64,000 nucleotides of DNA, taken from NCBI RefSeq assembly GCF_003236175.1, contig NZ_QKTW01000020.1, forward strand, positions 1 to 64,000. The letters run 5' to 3'. Below are positions 40,054-49,392 of the stretch, piece after piece (positions within the stretch are counted from its first letter, which is position 1; every line of letters starts with the position of its first letter). The notes beneath the pieces are model-generated. The model was not told where the DNA came from, did not search any database, and worked only from the letters and a program-made list of their open reading frames with translations. Origin of the DNA: Taibaiella soli (GTDB lineage Bacteria > Bacteroidota > Bacteroidia > Chitinophagales > Chitinophagaceae). Both the position numbers and the translations under genes were made by a program.

Positions 40054-42642
40054 ATGAACAGGCTTTTGAGATGTTTTTTCCTGTTGTGCTGCTGCATGAT
40101 AGTCTCCGGGTTTTTATGGGCCCAGGACGGACGCTTATTGCAAACGCCTTTCACACCGCCATTTTCTAAAGGATCTATCCAGTCTTATTTCGAGTCTATT
40201 ACCCAAAAGACGGGCATCTCTATTTCTTATAGCACTGCTGTTTTAAACGGACAGCAAAAAGTAAAAATGCACGGCGATGAGCATTCTGTTTCAGACGTGC
40301 TGAAAACGATTATCGGTAAGCAGCCGCTGAAAATTGTGGAGCGCGCAGATAAAATTCTGATTGTTCCGATAGATGCACCCGATGAGGGGAGCACAGGTAG
40401 CGTTTCGCAGTTTTTTCCTACAGACGGTTATATAAAAGATAAGAACACCAAAGAGGCGCTCATCGGTGCCAGCATTTATTTTCCCGCATTAAGTGCCGGA
40501 ACAGTGACTAATAGTTTTGGTTTTTACAGTATCACTTTACCAAGAGGCATTTACAAGGCGTACGTCTCTTATGTTGGTTACCGCACGGATACTGTTGTTT
40601 TTAACGTAAATGATCATCGTCGCGTGGATATGTTGCTGCAGCAAGACGGTAGTAGATTAAGAGAGGTAAAAGTCTCCGCACATCGCTCCAACGAAAACAA
40701 TGGTGATTACATACAGCTCTCGATGCGTGATATTGCGCGTTATCAATCGTTGCTGGGCGAAACAGACGTGATGCGTGCCTTGCAGATGTACCCGGGTGTG
40801 CAGTCGGGCATAGACGGTACAACAGGTATACAAGTGCGCGGCGGCGACCCGGGGCAAAATCTGAATTTGCTCGATGGTGTACCGCTTTACTATGTCGATC
40901 ATCTTTTCGGCGTCACGTCGGTGTACAATTCGGATGCAATAAAGTCAGTGGATTTTTACAAGGGCGCTTTTCCGGCGCGTTATGGTGGCCGTATTTCTTC
41001 TATCGTAGATGTGCACACCAAAGATGGCGATATGCAAACAACCGGCGGGCAGTTTACGATGGGGTTGGTGAAGGCGAGTCTCATGCTGGAAGGGCCGATT
41101 TTAAAGGATCGCTGTTCTTACATGGTCTCTGCGCGGCGCACCTGGATTGATGGTTTGTTTGCACCGTTTTACAGTCAGGTAGGCGTTAATTTTTACGATA
41201 TTAATGCTAAGGTCAATTATATCCTTAATGATGACAACCATATCTACCTGAGTTTTTATAATGGCCGCGATCAGATCCGTTATTCTGAAGATGACGCGTT
41301 CTTTCGCACCCGCTGGGGAAATACTATTGCTTCCGCCAAATGGAATTCGATCCTCAATCCGAAATTCTTTTTGAATACAATCTTTACCTATAGCCAGTTT
41401 TCTTATGAATTGAAGGATCAGAACCAGGTAATCGATAGTGGTATTATTTCCAATCTGAGTAACTATGTTGGTGTGTCTTCGATCAAGGATATTTCGCTGC
41501 AACTGCAAGGGCAATGGTTCCCGAATTACAGACATAAAGTAGAGTTTGGCGGTAACTATGCGCGTACTTATTTCGTGCCGACAGAAATTCAAAGTACCGA
41601 TTCTAAAGTGATCGTTCCGCCGACGAAAGGCAGTGGTACTATGCTTTCTAACGAACTTACCGTATATGCCGAAGATGAAATCAAAATTTCTAAAAAGTTC
41701 TCAACGCGCTTAGGTTTGCATTGGGCTAACTGGTATAGCGGTCAGTACGATTATTCCAGCCTGCAGCCCAGAGTTTATTTTTCTTATGATGTCAATAGTG
41801 AAAGTTCGCTCTACGCTTCGTTTTCGCATATGGCGCAATTTCTACACCTGATTAATAACAATACATACGGTCTGCCCACTGATTTCTGGGTGCCAAGTAC
41901 GAAGATCATAAAGCCGGAAGAAGCATATCAGGGCACGCTTGGCTACAATACAACTATTGCCGGCGTTCACGCGAATGTTGAAGTGTATTATAAAGACATG
42001 CTCAACGTGATTACCTATACAGCTGGTAAAACATTGTTTGATAATTCAGATAACTGGCAGCAGAAAGTAGAGCAGGGGAAAGGTTGGGCATATGGAGCAG
42101 AGCTTTCGCTTGAAAAGCGCATAGGGCCGGTGTCTGCTTCGCTTGCGTATACGCTTGCATGGAACTGGCGGCAATTTGATGATCTGAATAATGGAGATCC
42201 GTTTCCATATCGTTATGATCGCAGGCATAATATAAAAATTGCGGGAACCTACCGTATCAAAAAAGGCATGCGCTTTACAGCCAACTGGATGTTCATGAGC
42301 GGCGAAGCATTTACCTTACCTGATCAGGTGTACCCCGATTTTGACAACAACCTTTTAATTACGCAAGGTAATGCGAGCAGCACATCGTATACATATCATT
42401 ACTCGAAGTGGAATGCTTACCGTTTGCCTGCAGTTCACCGGTTAGATATCGGTATGGATTTCGTGAAAAAGAAAAAGAATAATCTGGAAAGAACCTGGTC
42501 TGTGGGCATTTTCAACGTGTATGCACGCAAGAATGTAATGTTTGTTACACTGACCAATGATCTGGAAAAAGGGAACCTGCAACTACAAGGACTCAGCTAT
42601 CTGCAATTTATTCCTTACGTCACTTATAAACTGAAATTCTAA
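40054..42642 (+). CDS. TonB-dependent transducer with STN domain
   Basis: 862 residues from the ATG at 40054; a GTG at 40048 overlapping the FecR stop is also possible. The signal peptide includes LLRCFFLLCCCMIVSGFLWA. Next is an STN secretin/TonB short N-terminal signalling domain (~28-110; IQSYFESITQKTGISISYST). A CarboxypepD_reg-like domain follows (~130-205; KDKNTKEALIGASIYFP). The plug (IQVRGGDPGQNLNLLDGVPL, GAFPARYGGRISSIVDV) and barrel end in YVTYKLKF. The STN domain marks it as a FecA-type transducer, coupled to the FecI/FecR pair just upstream. Ligand not evident. Confidence 0.94.
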   Translation: MNRLLRCFFLLCCCMIVSGFLWAQDGRLLQTPFTPPFSKGSIQSYFESITQKTGISISYSTAVLNGQQKVKMHGDEHSVSDVLKTIIGKQPLKIVERADKILIVPIDAPDEGSTGSVSQFFPTDGYIKDKNTKEALIGASIYFPALSAGTVTNSFGFYSITLPRGIYKAYVSYVGYRTDTVVFNVNDHRRVDMLLQQDGSRLREVKVSAHRSNENNGDYIQLSMRDIARYQSLLGETDVMRALQMYPGVQSGIDGTTGIQVRGGDPGQNLNLLDGVPLYYVDHLFGVTSVYNSDAIKSVDFYKGAFPARYGGRISSIVDVHTKDGDMQTTGGQFTMGLVKASLMLEGPILKDRCSYMVSARRTWIDGLFAPFYSQVGVNFYDINAKVNYILNDDNHIYLSFYNGRDQIRYSEDDAFFRTRWGNTIASAKWNSILNPKFFLNTIFTYSQFSYELKDQNQVIDSGIISNLSNYVGVSSIKDISLQLQGQWFPNYRHKVEFGGNYARTYFVPTEIQSTDSKVIVPPTKGSGTMLSNELTVYAEDEIKISKKFSTRLGLHWANWYSGQYDYSSLQPRVYFSYDVNSESSLYASFSHMAQFLHLINNNTYGLPTDFWVPSTKIIKPEEAYQGTLGYNTTIAGVHANVEVYYKDMLNVITYTAGKTLFDNSDNWQQKVEQGKGWAYGAELSLEKRIGPVSASLAYTLAWNWRQFDDLNNGDPFPYRYDRRHNIKIAGTYRIKKGMRFTANWMFMSGEAFTLPDQVYPDFDNNLLITQGNASSTSYTYHYSKWNAYRLPAVHRLDIGMDFVKKKKNNLERTWSVGIFNVYARKNVMFVTLTNDLEKGNLQLQGLSYLQFIPYVTYKLKF

Positions 42643-42645
42643 GCG

Positions 42646-43698
42646 ATGAAATGGACTAAAGTAATCAGTAAAACCATCGCGTACTTTAGCATTGCGGTGC
42701 TGTTGAATGCCTGTACCAAAGATCTGAAATTGCCCGATATCAGCGCAAAAAACGAAGTGGTGCTGCTTGGAGAATTGGTTGCCGGTGATTCCATCAATTT
42801 CCGTGGTGGCCAAAGTGTACCGCTTTCTTCGGGCTCTTCGCTTAAGTTTGAATTGCCCGCCGGGCTTGCTGCAACGATGACTTCTTCGTCGGGAATGTTG
42901 TGGACACTGAACGGACGTGTGGACGGATTTTCGAACATGGTGCATACGCTGATTTTTTCTGCACCTGATTTAATTCAAAGCGGACAGACTTATACGATCA
43001 CGGCGCAAAATAGTCAGCTAGGTACAGCGAGTTGTAGCGTCACTATTCCGCAGCCGTTCAATACTTATGTCGCAGACACTGCCACTGTTTTGTATTCGGG
43101 TTCTAATCTCTGGCGGGCAAAAGTGAATATTATTGACGATGGTTCGGCTATGAATTTTTATACTATCGAAGCGCTGAAACAAAAAGTGTATATCGATGGA
43201 ACCTTTACCTACAACGGACAAACTATAAAAGCTTCAGACAATAAAGATCTGTATGATAGTCTGAAAGCGGCTGGCACATTGCCGCCGGTAATTTGGGATA
43301 CTAGTTATAGTCCTACTTATGAGCGAGTGGATATTTATACCGATGATCCTGCCACAGAAAATATTAAGTTGAGTAATGCCTTGAGTACAAATCGTCGGAT
43401 TCTCTTATCTGACGTGCGTTTCAACGGCCTGGCGTATACCACATCTGTTTATTTGGATACTACTATTTTCCGGGCGGATGAAGACAGCGCAAAGGGGCGG
43501 ATTGTGTTATTGGTAAAATCAGTCAGCGAATCTTATTTTAATTTCCTGAAAGGTTATGAAATGTATGAACCTTCTACCGGATTTACATCGTTGGCGCAGC
43601 CCGTAAAAATAGATGGAAATGTTACGAACGGCATGGGCATGGTTGGTGGGGTGTACTTACATAAGTTTGTGTATACATTTGATCAATGGGATTGGTAA
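42646..43698 (+). CDS. DUF4249 surface lipoprotein
   Basis: 350 residues with lipoprotein signal (AVLLNACTK, Cys23). The pattern is that of DUF4249: NEVVLLGELVAGDSINF near the mature start, GRVDGFSNMVHTLIFSAPDL, then YTITAQNSQLGTASCSV, and late Tyr/Asp-rich strands. It begins 3 bases after the TonB receptor stop, so the two are co-translated. DUF4249 proteins are repeatedly encoded directly downstream of such receptors and are presumed to cap or feed them, replacing SusD. No enzymatic motif seen. Transcription ends at the hairpin at 43777-43799. Confidence 0.88.
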   Translation: MKWTKVISKTIAYFSIAVLLNACTKDLKLPDISAKNEVVLLGELVAGDSINFRGGQSVPLSSGSSLKFELPAGLAATMTSSSGMLWTLNGRVDGFSNMVHTLIFSAPDLIQSGQTYTITAQNSQLGTASCSVTIPQPFNTYVADTATVLYSGSNLWRAKVNIIDDGSAMNFYTIEALKQKVYIDGTFTYNGQTIKASDNKDLYDSLKAAGTLPPVIWDTSYSPTYERVDIYTDDPATENIKLSNALSTNRRILLSDVRFNGLAYTTSVYLDTTIFRADEDSAKGRIVLLVKSVSESYFNFLKGYEMYEPSTGFTSLAQPVKIDGNVTNGMGMVGGVYLHKFVYTFDQWDW

Positions 43699-43738
43699 GT
43701 GGTGAATGGTCAAACGTGAAGTTTCAACCATTCTGTAG

Positions 43739-43758
43739 AGACGTAGCATGCTACGTCT
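43739..43758. repeat. Dispersed GACGTAGCATGCTACGTC palindrome, copy 1
   Basis: A 20-base perfect palindrome, extended left by GTAG (43735-43738). The same palindrome occurs in a longer, 28-base form at 52856-52883. Both are intergenic. Confidence 0.85.
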
Positions 43759-43776
43759 TCAGATAATAGAAAATGA

Positions 43777-43799
43777 AAAGGTCAACGACGTTGACCTTT
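43777..43799. terminator. Bidirectional hairpin terminator
   Basis: AAAGGTCAACG and CGTTGACCTTT around a single A, with A-rich left and T-rich right flanks, between the convergent DUF4249 and SNF2 genes. The stem shares GGTCAACG with the 5105-5133 hairpin. Confidence 0.8.
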
Positions 43800-43831
43800 A
43801 TTTCATAAATAACATGAGCAATTCACCATTG

Positions 43832-46800
43832 TTAGCTTAAAAGGAATGCAATATCCTCTCTGGTCAAGCGTTTCAGGAAGGCGCTGTCATCAGCTACGAG
43901 ATCATTAGCGAGTGAGCGCTTGCGGTCTTGTAATTGCAGCATCTTCTCTTCAATTGTGTCCTTACAAATAAGACGGTATGCAAAAATATTTTTCGTTTGT
44001 CCGATACGGTGCGTCCGGTCAATTGCTTGTTGTTCTACAGCAGGGTTCCACCATGGATCTACGATGTACACATAATCAGCTGCAGTTAAGTTGAGACCGA
44101 TACCACCAGCTTTCAGTGAAATCAGAAACACACGGCATTCGTGATTGTTCTGGAAATTCTGAATCGCTTTTTCTCTGTCTGTCGATGAAGTACTACCATC
44201 AAAATATGCGTATGGAATGCCTTTCGCTTCCAGCTGTTCACGAATAAGACCAAGCATGCCCAGGAACTGAGAGAACACCAGCGCTTTGTGGTCGCCAACG
44301 TTTTCTTCAATTTCACGCATCAGTTCTTCAATCTTCACAGAGTGATTGCCGAATTTTTCCTGCTCATTTAAGATCGCCGGAGAGTCACATATCTGGCGAA
44401 GTTTGGTCAATCCCTGCAAGATGTGCAGTTGTGATCTTTCCAAACCGCGCTCGTCGATCATGCCGAGGATCTGGCTTGCATAAGCATTGCGGTATGCATC
44501 GTATATTTTGCGCTGATCGTTGCCCATTTCGCAGAACAGCAATGTTTCTGTTTTTTCCGGTAAATCTTTTGCCACCTGCTCTTTAGTGCGGCGCAATAGG
44601 AATGGATAAATCAGCTTGCGCAATTGTTGTTTTACCTCTGTTTCCTGGAATTTATCGATTGGCGTAGCAAATTCATTCATGAAGAATTCACGACTGCCCA
44701 ACATACCCGGATTCAGGAAGTTCATCTGAGCAAAAAGGTCAAACGTATTATTCTGTACCGGTGTACCACTGAGTGCCAGACGGTTTTTGCTGTTGAGTAG
44801 CAATGCCGCTTTCGCTACTTGTGATTGCGGATTTTTGATTGCCTGCGATTCATCGAGCACTACGTAATCAAAGTTGATTTCCTTGATCACTTTAATATCA
44901 CTGCGCATGGTGCCGTAGGTCGTGATCATGATATCATAATCATCGATTTTCAGTCCAAGTGCGTTGCGTTTTGGTCCGTGATGGATAAAATGTGTGAGGT
45001 TCGGTGTGAATTTTTTGATCTCGTTTTCCCAGTTATACATTAGCGTAGTAGGGCACACGACCAAAAATTTCGCATCCGGATTATTTTCTTTATGATGTTG
45101 TAAGAAAGAAAGTGTCTGTACTGTTTTACCAAGACCCATGTCATCGGCCAATAAACCTCCCCAGCCTGCTTCTTTCAGGAACACCAGCCATTGGAAACCA
45201 GCCACCTGATATGGTCGCAGCGTTGCTTCGAGATGTGAAGAAGGAGTGATATTGCCGTAGTCATTTGAGATGATGCCGTTGAGGCGTTCTTTCTTTTCCT
45301 CCAGTTCATTCGCAAGTTCTTCTTCACTCACTTCGGCGAGCAATTCATCGAGCACACTGAAATGCACTTTACGCAGGCGTAATTTACCACCTTTGTTTTC
45401 GCCCATTTTCAGCAGCAGCGAATATTTTTTCAGCCATTCTTCAGGAAGCAAACCTAAAGTGCCGTCGCCCAGCTTTACATAATTTACTTTCTGCGCCAGT
45501 GCTTTTTTTACATCAGCAATCGTTACGGATTGGTCACCGAACACGATTTCTACAGAAGCATCAAACCAGTCGATACCGCTGCTGACCTGCACACGGGTAT
45601 CTGGTTTGTATTGGCTGATCCGGAGATTTTTCAATCCCTCAAATCCATACATCTCCACATTCCATTCTTTCAGCGTATCTACAAACCGGAAGAACCAGTT
45701 ATTGGCCAAAACCTGCGTAGCCGGCAGATAGAAGAAATGGTCTTTATAATTCTGTTGCATGTCTGAATGCAGACCACGCAGTATATTGATGTATTGAAGT
45801 TCTGTTTCTTCGTCGCGCTTTACGATTTTTACCACGCCATTATGCGGCATGATCACATCGCCGAAAAAGCCCCATTTTATTTCCGCGTTATTATAACGGA
45901 ATATCGGGTACATCAACAGCATTTGTTCACGCTCCTGCAGCAGCAACCCAAAAGTTGGCTTTACTTCGTCCACGTGTTCAACGAGATCATCGGCAAAGTC
46001 TACTTCAGTTTCTTTGCTCCAGTTCATGACTTCTTTTTCGAGATAAGAAGGCCATGCGTCTGCGGGAACAATCAGATTGCCATCGGGTGCAAATTCCTGC
46101 GCCAGTTTTACAACGGCCATATTGGCTACGGCATAAAGCTGGTCATGATGCAGGATGAGACCAGGATTGAGCATACGCACTTCTTTCCAGCCGGCATAAA
46201 CACCTTCTACTTCCCATTGGAAAGAAATGTGCACCATATCATTTTTGCGTTTTACCTGCAGACGCACATGCGCTGGTTGCGGAGCAAAGCGGATTGGTTC
46301 TAATGATGTACTGTTGAGTGCTTTTCCCGGTTTTTTCAAAAAGCAAAGCGGATACGCGGAAAAGCGCTGCAGCAGTTTTTGATATTTAGGTAAGAGGAAT
46401 TCCCACACCTGCTCACGCACATCCTCTGCGGGCTGTTCTTTCAGCACCGTTTGATAGTCGTCGAGGAAATCACCGAAAGGAAGATTTTTCCTCAGGTATT
46501 TCATTATTTCTTCTGGCCCGAATTTGCGAACGATCGGTAATAACTCACGTTCTGCTTCCGGAAAACGGTTGGGATTGATGTACTGTTGTAATTCCAGCTT
46601 CTCAATCGGGCCGTTGAATTTATGTTCGGTTTCGTCAGCATTACCCGCAATAAGCAGGATCTGTACAAACGGATACCAGGATACCGACGGATCGATTACA
46701 ATACCCAGCCGTTTTATTTCCGGCTGTACAATCGTTTCTACCGGCTGTACTCTTTCTTCACGCTCGCGCACATGTGTTGGTGCGCTGTTTACTTTCTGAA

Positions 46801-47578
46801 TTGTCGGATCTAATACACGAAGAAACGGTTTGCCACTTTCATAGGTAAACGTAAACTTATTGGTCAGATCATCATTGAGCGTATACCCGTATTGCTGAAG
46901 CAATTTATTCTTCTGCTCATCCCAGTTGCGCAATGTCTGAAAGTATTGCGGGCCGAAGGTTTGCAGCAGTTGAATAAACAGCGTCGCCTTGTGTACGCAC
47001 AATGGGTGTTGCGTCTCGCTACAGCCGCAGGAAGTATCAAAATACTTCTCGTCGTTCTGTTTGATGATGACTTTATATGTAAGCTCAGCTTCCGGAACTT
47101 CCGCTTCAATGCGATCGTTGCGATTGCTGGTAATAATTGCTTTTTTGTTAGATGCCCAGATAGTTGCCTGCTCCATGATCGTCGGAGAGGCAAACACACG
47201 CAGCGTATGTTCGTTTACGTTGCGCAAACGGACTACCGTATGTTTTTGATCATAGGTAACATCAGTGTTTTCAAACAGACCACTTTGTATGATATCATTC
47301 AGTTGAAAAAGGGCAGCAACTTCATGACGGCAGATATCGCCCATATTATATGGACATTGACAACGTACCGAAAGCTGGTCGGGATGCAGATATTTGGAAA
47401 TAGTGACAGTGTAGTAGTTCTGATACAGATCGTTTCGTACGCGAAAACGCACCTGTTCGAGCAGATGGTCAACGTCTAAAAGGCTTACGCCGGAAGTACC
47501 AAAAATCTTTTTACCACGGCGAATAACCTCCTCTGTACCATAATTATAAACGTGCTTCAGCAGCGGCGGTAAAGACAT
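43832..47578 (-). CDS. SNF2-family DNA-dependent ATPase with two SWIM zinc fingers
   Basis: 1248 residues. Two CxCx7CxH SWIM motifs lie in the N-terminus: Cys73, Cys75, Cys83, His85 (CQCPYNMGDICRH) and Cys184, Cys186, Cys194, His196 (CGCSETQHPLCVH). A long middle region (~270-770) is a bacterial SNF2-associated domain. The ATPase core has Walker A DDMGLGKTVQT, the DEAD-box equivalent VVLDESQAIKN, LALSGTPVQNN, and the helicase-C motifs LVFSQFLGML, GSTSSTDREKAI, LKAGGIGLNLTAADYV and QAIDRTHRIGQ. Such proteins translocate on duplex DNA and remodel DNA-protein complexes in transcription or repair. A -7 box TAACTTTG lies on the minus strand at 47612-47619. It stands alone, with no methylase or nuclease beside it. 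Confidence 0.94.
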   Translation of the reverse strand: MSLPPLLKHVYNYGTEEVIRRGKKIFGTSGVSLLDVDHLLEQVRFRVRNDLYQNYYTVTISKYLHPDQLSVRCQCPYNMGDICRHEVAALFQLNDIIQSGLFENTDVTYDQKHTVVRLRNVNEHTLRVFASPTIMEQATIWASNKKAIITSNRNDRIEAEVPEAELTYKVIIKQNDEKYFDTSCGCSETQHPLCVHKATLFIQLLQTFGPQYFQTLRNWDEQKNKLLQQYGYTLNDDLTNKFTFTYESGKPFLRVLDPTIQKVNSAPTHVREREERVQPVETIVQPEIKRLGIVIDPSVSWYPFVQILLIAGNADETEHKFNGPIEKLELQQYINPNRFPEAERELLPIVRKFGPEEIMKYLRKNLPFGDFLDDYQTVLKEQPAEDVREQVWEFLLPKYQKLLQRFSAYPLCFLKKPGKALNSTSLEPIRFAPQPAHVRLQVKRKNDMVHISFQWEVEGVYAGWKEVRMLNPGLILHHDQLYAVANMAVVKLAQEFAPDGNLIVPADAWPSYLEKEVMNWSKETEVDFADDLVEHVDEVKPTFGLLLQEREQMLLMYPIFRYNNAEIKWGFFGDVIMPHNGVVKIVKRDEETELQYINILRGLHSDMQQNYKDHFFYLPATQVLANNWFFRFVDTLKEWNVEMYGFEGLKNLRISQYKPDTRVQVSSGIDWFDASVEIVFGDQSVTIADVKKALAQKVNYVKLGDGTLGLLPEEWLKKYSLLLKMGENKGGKLRLRKVHFSVLDELLAEVSEEELANELEEKKERLNGIISNDYGNITPSSHLEATLRPYQVAGFQWLVFLKEAGWGGLLADDMGLGKTVQTLSFLQHHKENNPDAKFLVVCPTTLMYNWENEIKKFTPNLTHFIHHGPKRNALGLKIDDYDIMITTYGTMRSDIKVIKEINFDYVVLDESQAIKNPQSQVAKAALLLNSKNRLALSGTPVQNNTFDLFAQMNFLNPGMLGSREFFMNEFATPIDKFQETEVKQQLRKLIYPFLLRRTKEQVAKDLPEKTETLLFCEMGNDQRKIYDAYRNAYASQILGMIDERGLERSQLHILQGLTKLRQICDSPAILNEQEKFGNHSVKIEELMREIEENVGDHKALVFSQFLGMLGLIREQLEAKGIPYAYFDGSTSSTDREKAIQNFQNNHECRVFLISLKAGGIGLNLTAADYVYIVDPWWNPAVEQQAIDRTHRIGQTKNIFAYRLICKDTIEEKMLQLQDRKRSLANDLVADDSAFLKRLTREDIAFLLS

Positions 47579-47611
47579 GTAATATGAATCAGTTCAAAAT
47601 AAGGCAATCTC

Positions 47612-47619
47612 CAAAGTTA
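47612..47619 (-). promoter_or_regulatory. -7 promoter element of SNF2 gene
   Basis: The minus strand reads TAACTTTG, an exact TAnnTTTG match, 33 bases before the ATG at 47578. Confidence 0.5.
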
Positions 47620-47696
47620 GCGAAAAACGTGCTTATTCTTTGTCACAACTGATTAAAAGTATGTTAAACGGAAAATGAATATATAAGTGCTTCTTC

Positions 47697-48093
47697 TTAC
47701 TTTTTTGCTTGCCCAAAAAAGTAAGCAAAAAAAGGCAGTCGGAGCCCGATCACGCCGGGCCTCCGACAGTTGCTCGATTAAACTGAATTACTACTGTGCT
47801 GCCAGGCATCGGAATGCTACTACGTTTTCGTTTGTTGAAATATTCTGTACTGAAGCTGACCTCGCACAAAGCAACCGGCCTAAGGAAACACAGCGTTAAA
47901 AAATGAAATGCAGGCGCGTAAAGCAATTATGATGGTTGTAAGAATTGGAAATGGTCGGCAATAGATTTGATTGGTATTGCAATAACGCCAGATAGTAAGC
48001 TTCAATAATTGTAGCTGCATGCCTTTTCATTTTAGCCGGAGTTTCCTTAAGCCTTGAATTTTTTGGTTACTTTTTTTTCAAGAAAAAAGTGAC
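47697..48093. repeat. Hairpin-bounded dispersed element (~400 bp)
   Basis: The left end is a hairpin TTACTTTTTTG / CAAAAAAGTAA (47697-47724), followed by GTCGGAGCCCG paired with CGGGCCTCCGAC (47738-47767). The right end is a hairpin GTTACTTTTTT / AAAAAAGTGAC (48066-48093). Inside, GGCCTAAGGAAAC (47878-47890) and GTTTCCTTAAGCC (48041-48053) are reverse complements with one mismatch. Homologous-looking ends are, from memory, common in Bacteroidota intergenic DNA. The small frame over the left end (LAQKSKQKKAVGAR) is a translation of the repeat. The 47579-48177 gap holds no credible gene. Confidence 0.65.
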
Positions 48094-48122
48094 AGATGCA
48101 CTAACTCCCGCCAGTTAAAACA

Positions 48123-48154
48123 AAAACGGTTGCCTCAAACGAGGCAACCGTTTT
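48123..48154 (-). terminator. Terminator of pit-DUF47 genes
   Basis: A 14-bp perfect stem AAAACGGTTGCCTC with its complement around AAAC, 23 bases past the minus-strand pit stop codon. Confidence 0.9.
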
Positions 48155-48177
48155 ACGTTTATTTAAAATCTATTTTA

Positions 48178-49374
48178 CTACATAAACAAAGAGCAAATCA
48201 GATAAACAACGGCAGCGATACATGCGCTCACCGGAATGGTAAGAATCCATGCCCAAAGGAGATTGATCGTAACGCCCCAACGTACTGCGGATAGACGTTT
48301 TGTAGCGCCTACACCAATAATGGAACCGGTGATAGTATGTGTGGTACTTACCGGAATCTTGAGGTTTTCTGTAATGAATAACGTCAGCGCACCTGCAGTT
48401 TCAGCAGCTACACCTTCAAACGGAGACACCTTCGTGATACGTGTACCCATTGTTTTGATGATCTTCCAGCCACCGCTCATAGTACCGAGGGAGATTGCCG
48501 TATAACATGCAAGCGGTACCCAGATCGGCATTTGATTAAAGTCGTTGATTGTACCGTTGGCGATCAGCGCAGCGGTGATGATACCCATCACTTTTTGCGC
48601 ATCGTTACCGCCGTGACCAATACTGAATGCTGCAGAAGAGACCAGCTGCAGGCGTTTAAACCATTTCTGAGAGCTGGCATAATTCAGCGAACTCAGGAAG
48701 AGTGTAAAGCCACTCATGATCGTCATAATAAACGCGAGCAAGATCCATTTAAAATTTTTGCCGTCGAAAATCACGCGCAGTGCATAAGAGTCAAAATGTG
48801 ATTTCAGTTTTGCCGGGTCATATTCCAGCGTCTTGTTCAAGAATACCAGCACGCCAATGATCACCGCAAACGAGATGATTTTGGGTAGCAGTCCTTTCTT
48901 GAACGAGTTAATAAACCAGACCGAAATGATAAATGCGGCAATCATGCCCACCAGCGGCGCCAGGATGATAAAACTTACTGTTTTAATAACTGGTTCCGGG
49001 TTTACCGAATGGAAGCCAGCGTGTGCAATAGCAGCACCGGCAAAGCCACCGATAAGGGTATGCGAAGAAGACGAAGGAATACCAAACCACCAGGTCAGCA
49101 AGTTCCAGCTGATGGCAGCAAGCAAACCTGAGATGATAACGGGCAGGGTGATGAATTCTTCTTTTACAGTTTTGGAGATCGTATTGGCAACCCCATGATC
49201 TTTGAAAATGAAGAACGCTGCAAAGTTGAACAATGCTGCCCAAACAACAGCCTGCAGCGGCGTCAGTACTTTTGTGGAAACGACGGTGGCGATGGAGTTG
49301 GCTGCATCGTGGAAACCGTTGATGTAGTCAAATATCAGCGCCAGAGCGATGATTACAATAAGGAGTGCCGGCAT
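48178..49374 (-). CDS. pit: Low-affinity inorganic phosphate transporter (Pit family)
   Basis: 398 residues, about ten transmembrane spans. The two inverted PHO4 repeats are visible: N-terminal DYINGFHDAANSIATVVSTK and GGFAGAAIAHAG, and C-terminal IGHGGNDAQKVMGIITAAL and PVSTTHTITGSIIGVGATKR. The protein is a metal-phosphate:proton symporter of the inner membrane. It begins 18 bases after the DUF47 gene on the same strand, so the two form an operon ending at the 48123-48154 hairpin. The pairing with a PhoU-like DUF47 protein is classical. Confidence 0.95.
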   Translation of the reverse strand: MPALLIVIIALALIFDYINGFHDAANSIATVVSTKVLTPLQAVVWAALFNFAAFFIFKDHGVANTISKTVKEEFITLPVIISGLLAAISWNLLTWWFGIPSSSSHTLIGGFAGAAIAHAGFHSVNPEPVIKTVSFIILAPLVGMIAAFIISVWFINSFKKGLLPKIISFAVIIGVLVFLNKTLEYDPAKLKSHFDSYALRVIFDGKNFKWILLAFIMTIMSGFTLFLSSLNYASSQKWFKRLQLVSSAAFSIGHGGNDAQKVMGIITAALIANGTINDFNQMPIWVPLACYTAISLGTMSGGWKIIKTMGTRITKVSPFEGVAAETAGALTLFITENLKIPVSTTHTITGSIIGVGATKRLSAVRWGVTINLLWAWILTIPVSACIAAVVYLICSLFM

Positions 49375-49392
49375 AAAATTGAATGAAACAGA

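Noticed and set aside
46892-47479. Long plus-strand frame opposite the SNF2 N-terminus
   Set aside because: Antisense to the SWIM region, whose zinc motifs establish the minus-strand frame as coding.
47687-47899. Plus-strand frame LAQKSKQKKAVGAR
   Set aside because: Lies on the hairpin end of the dispersed element; the peptide is what that repeat always encodes.
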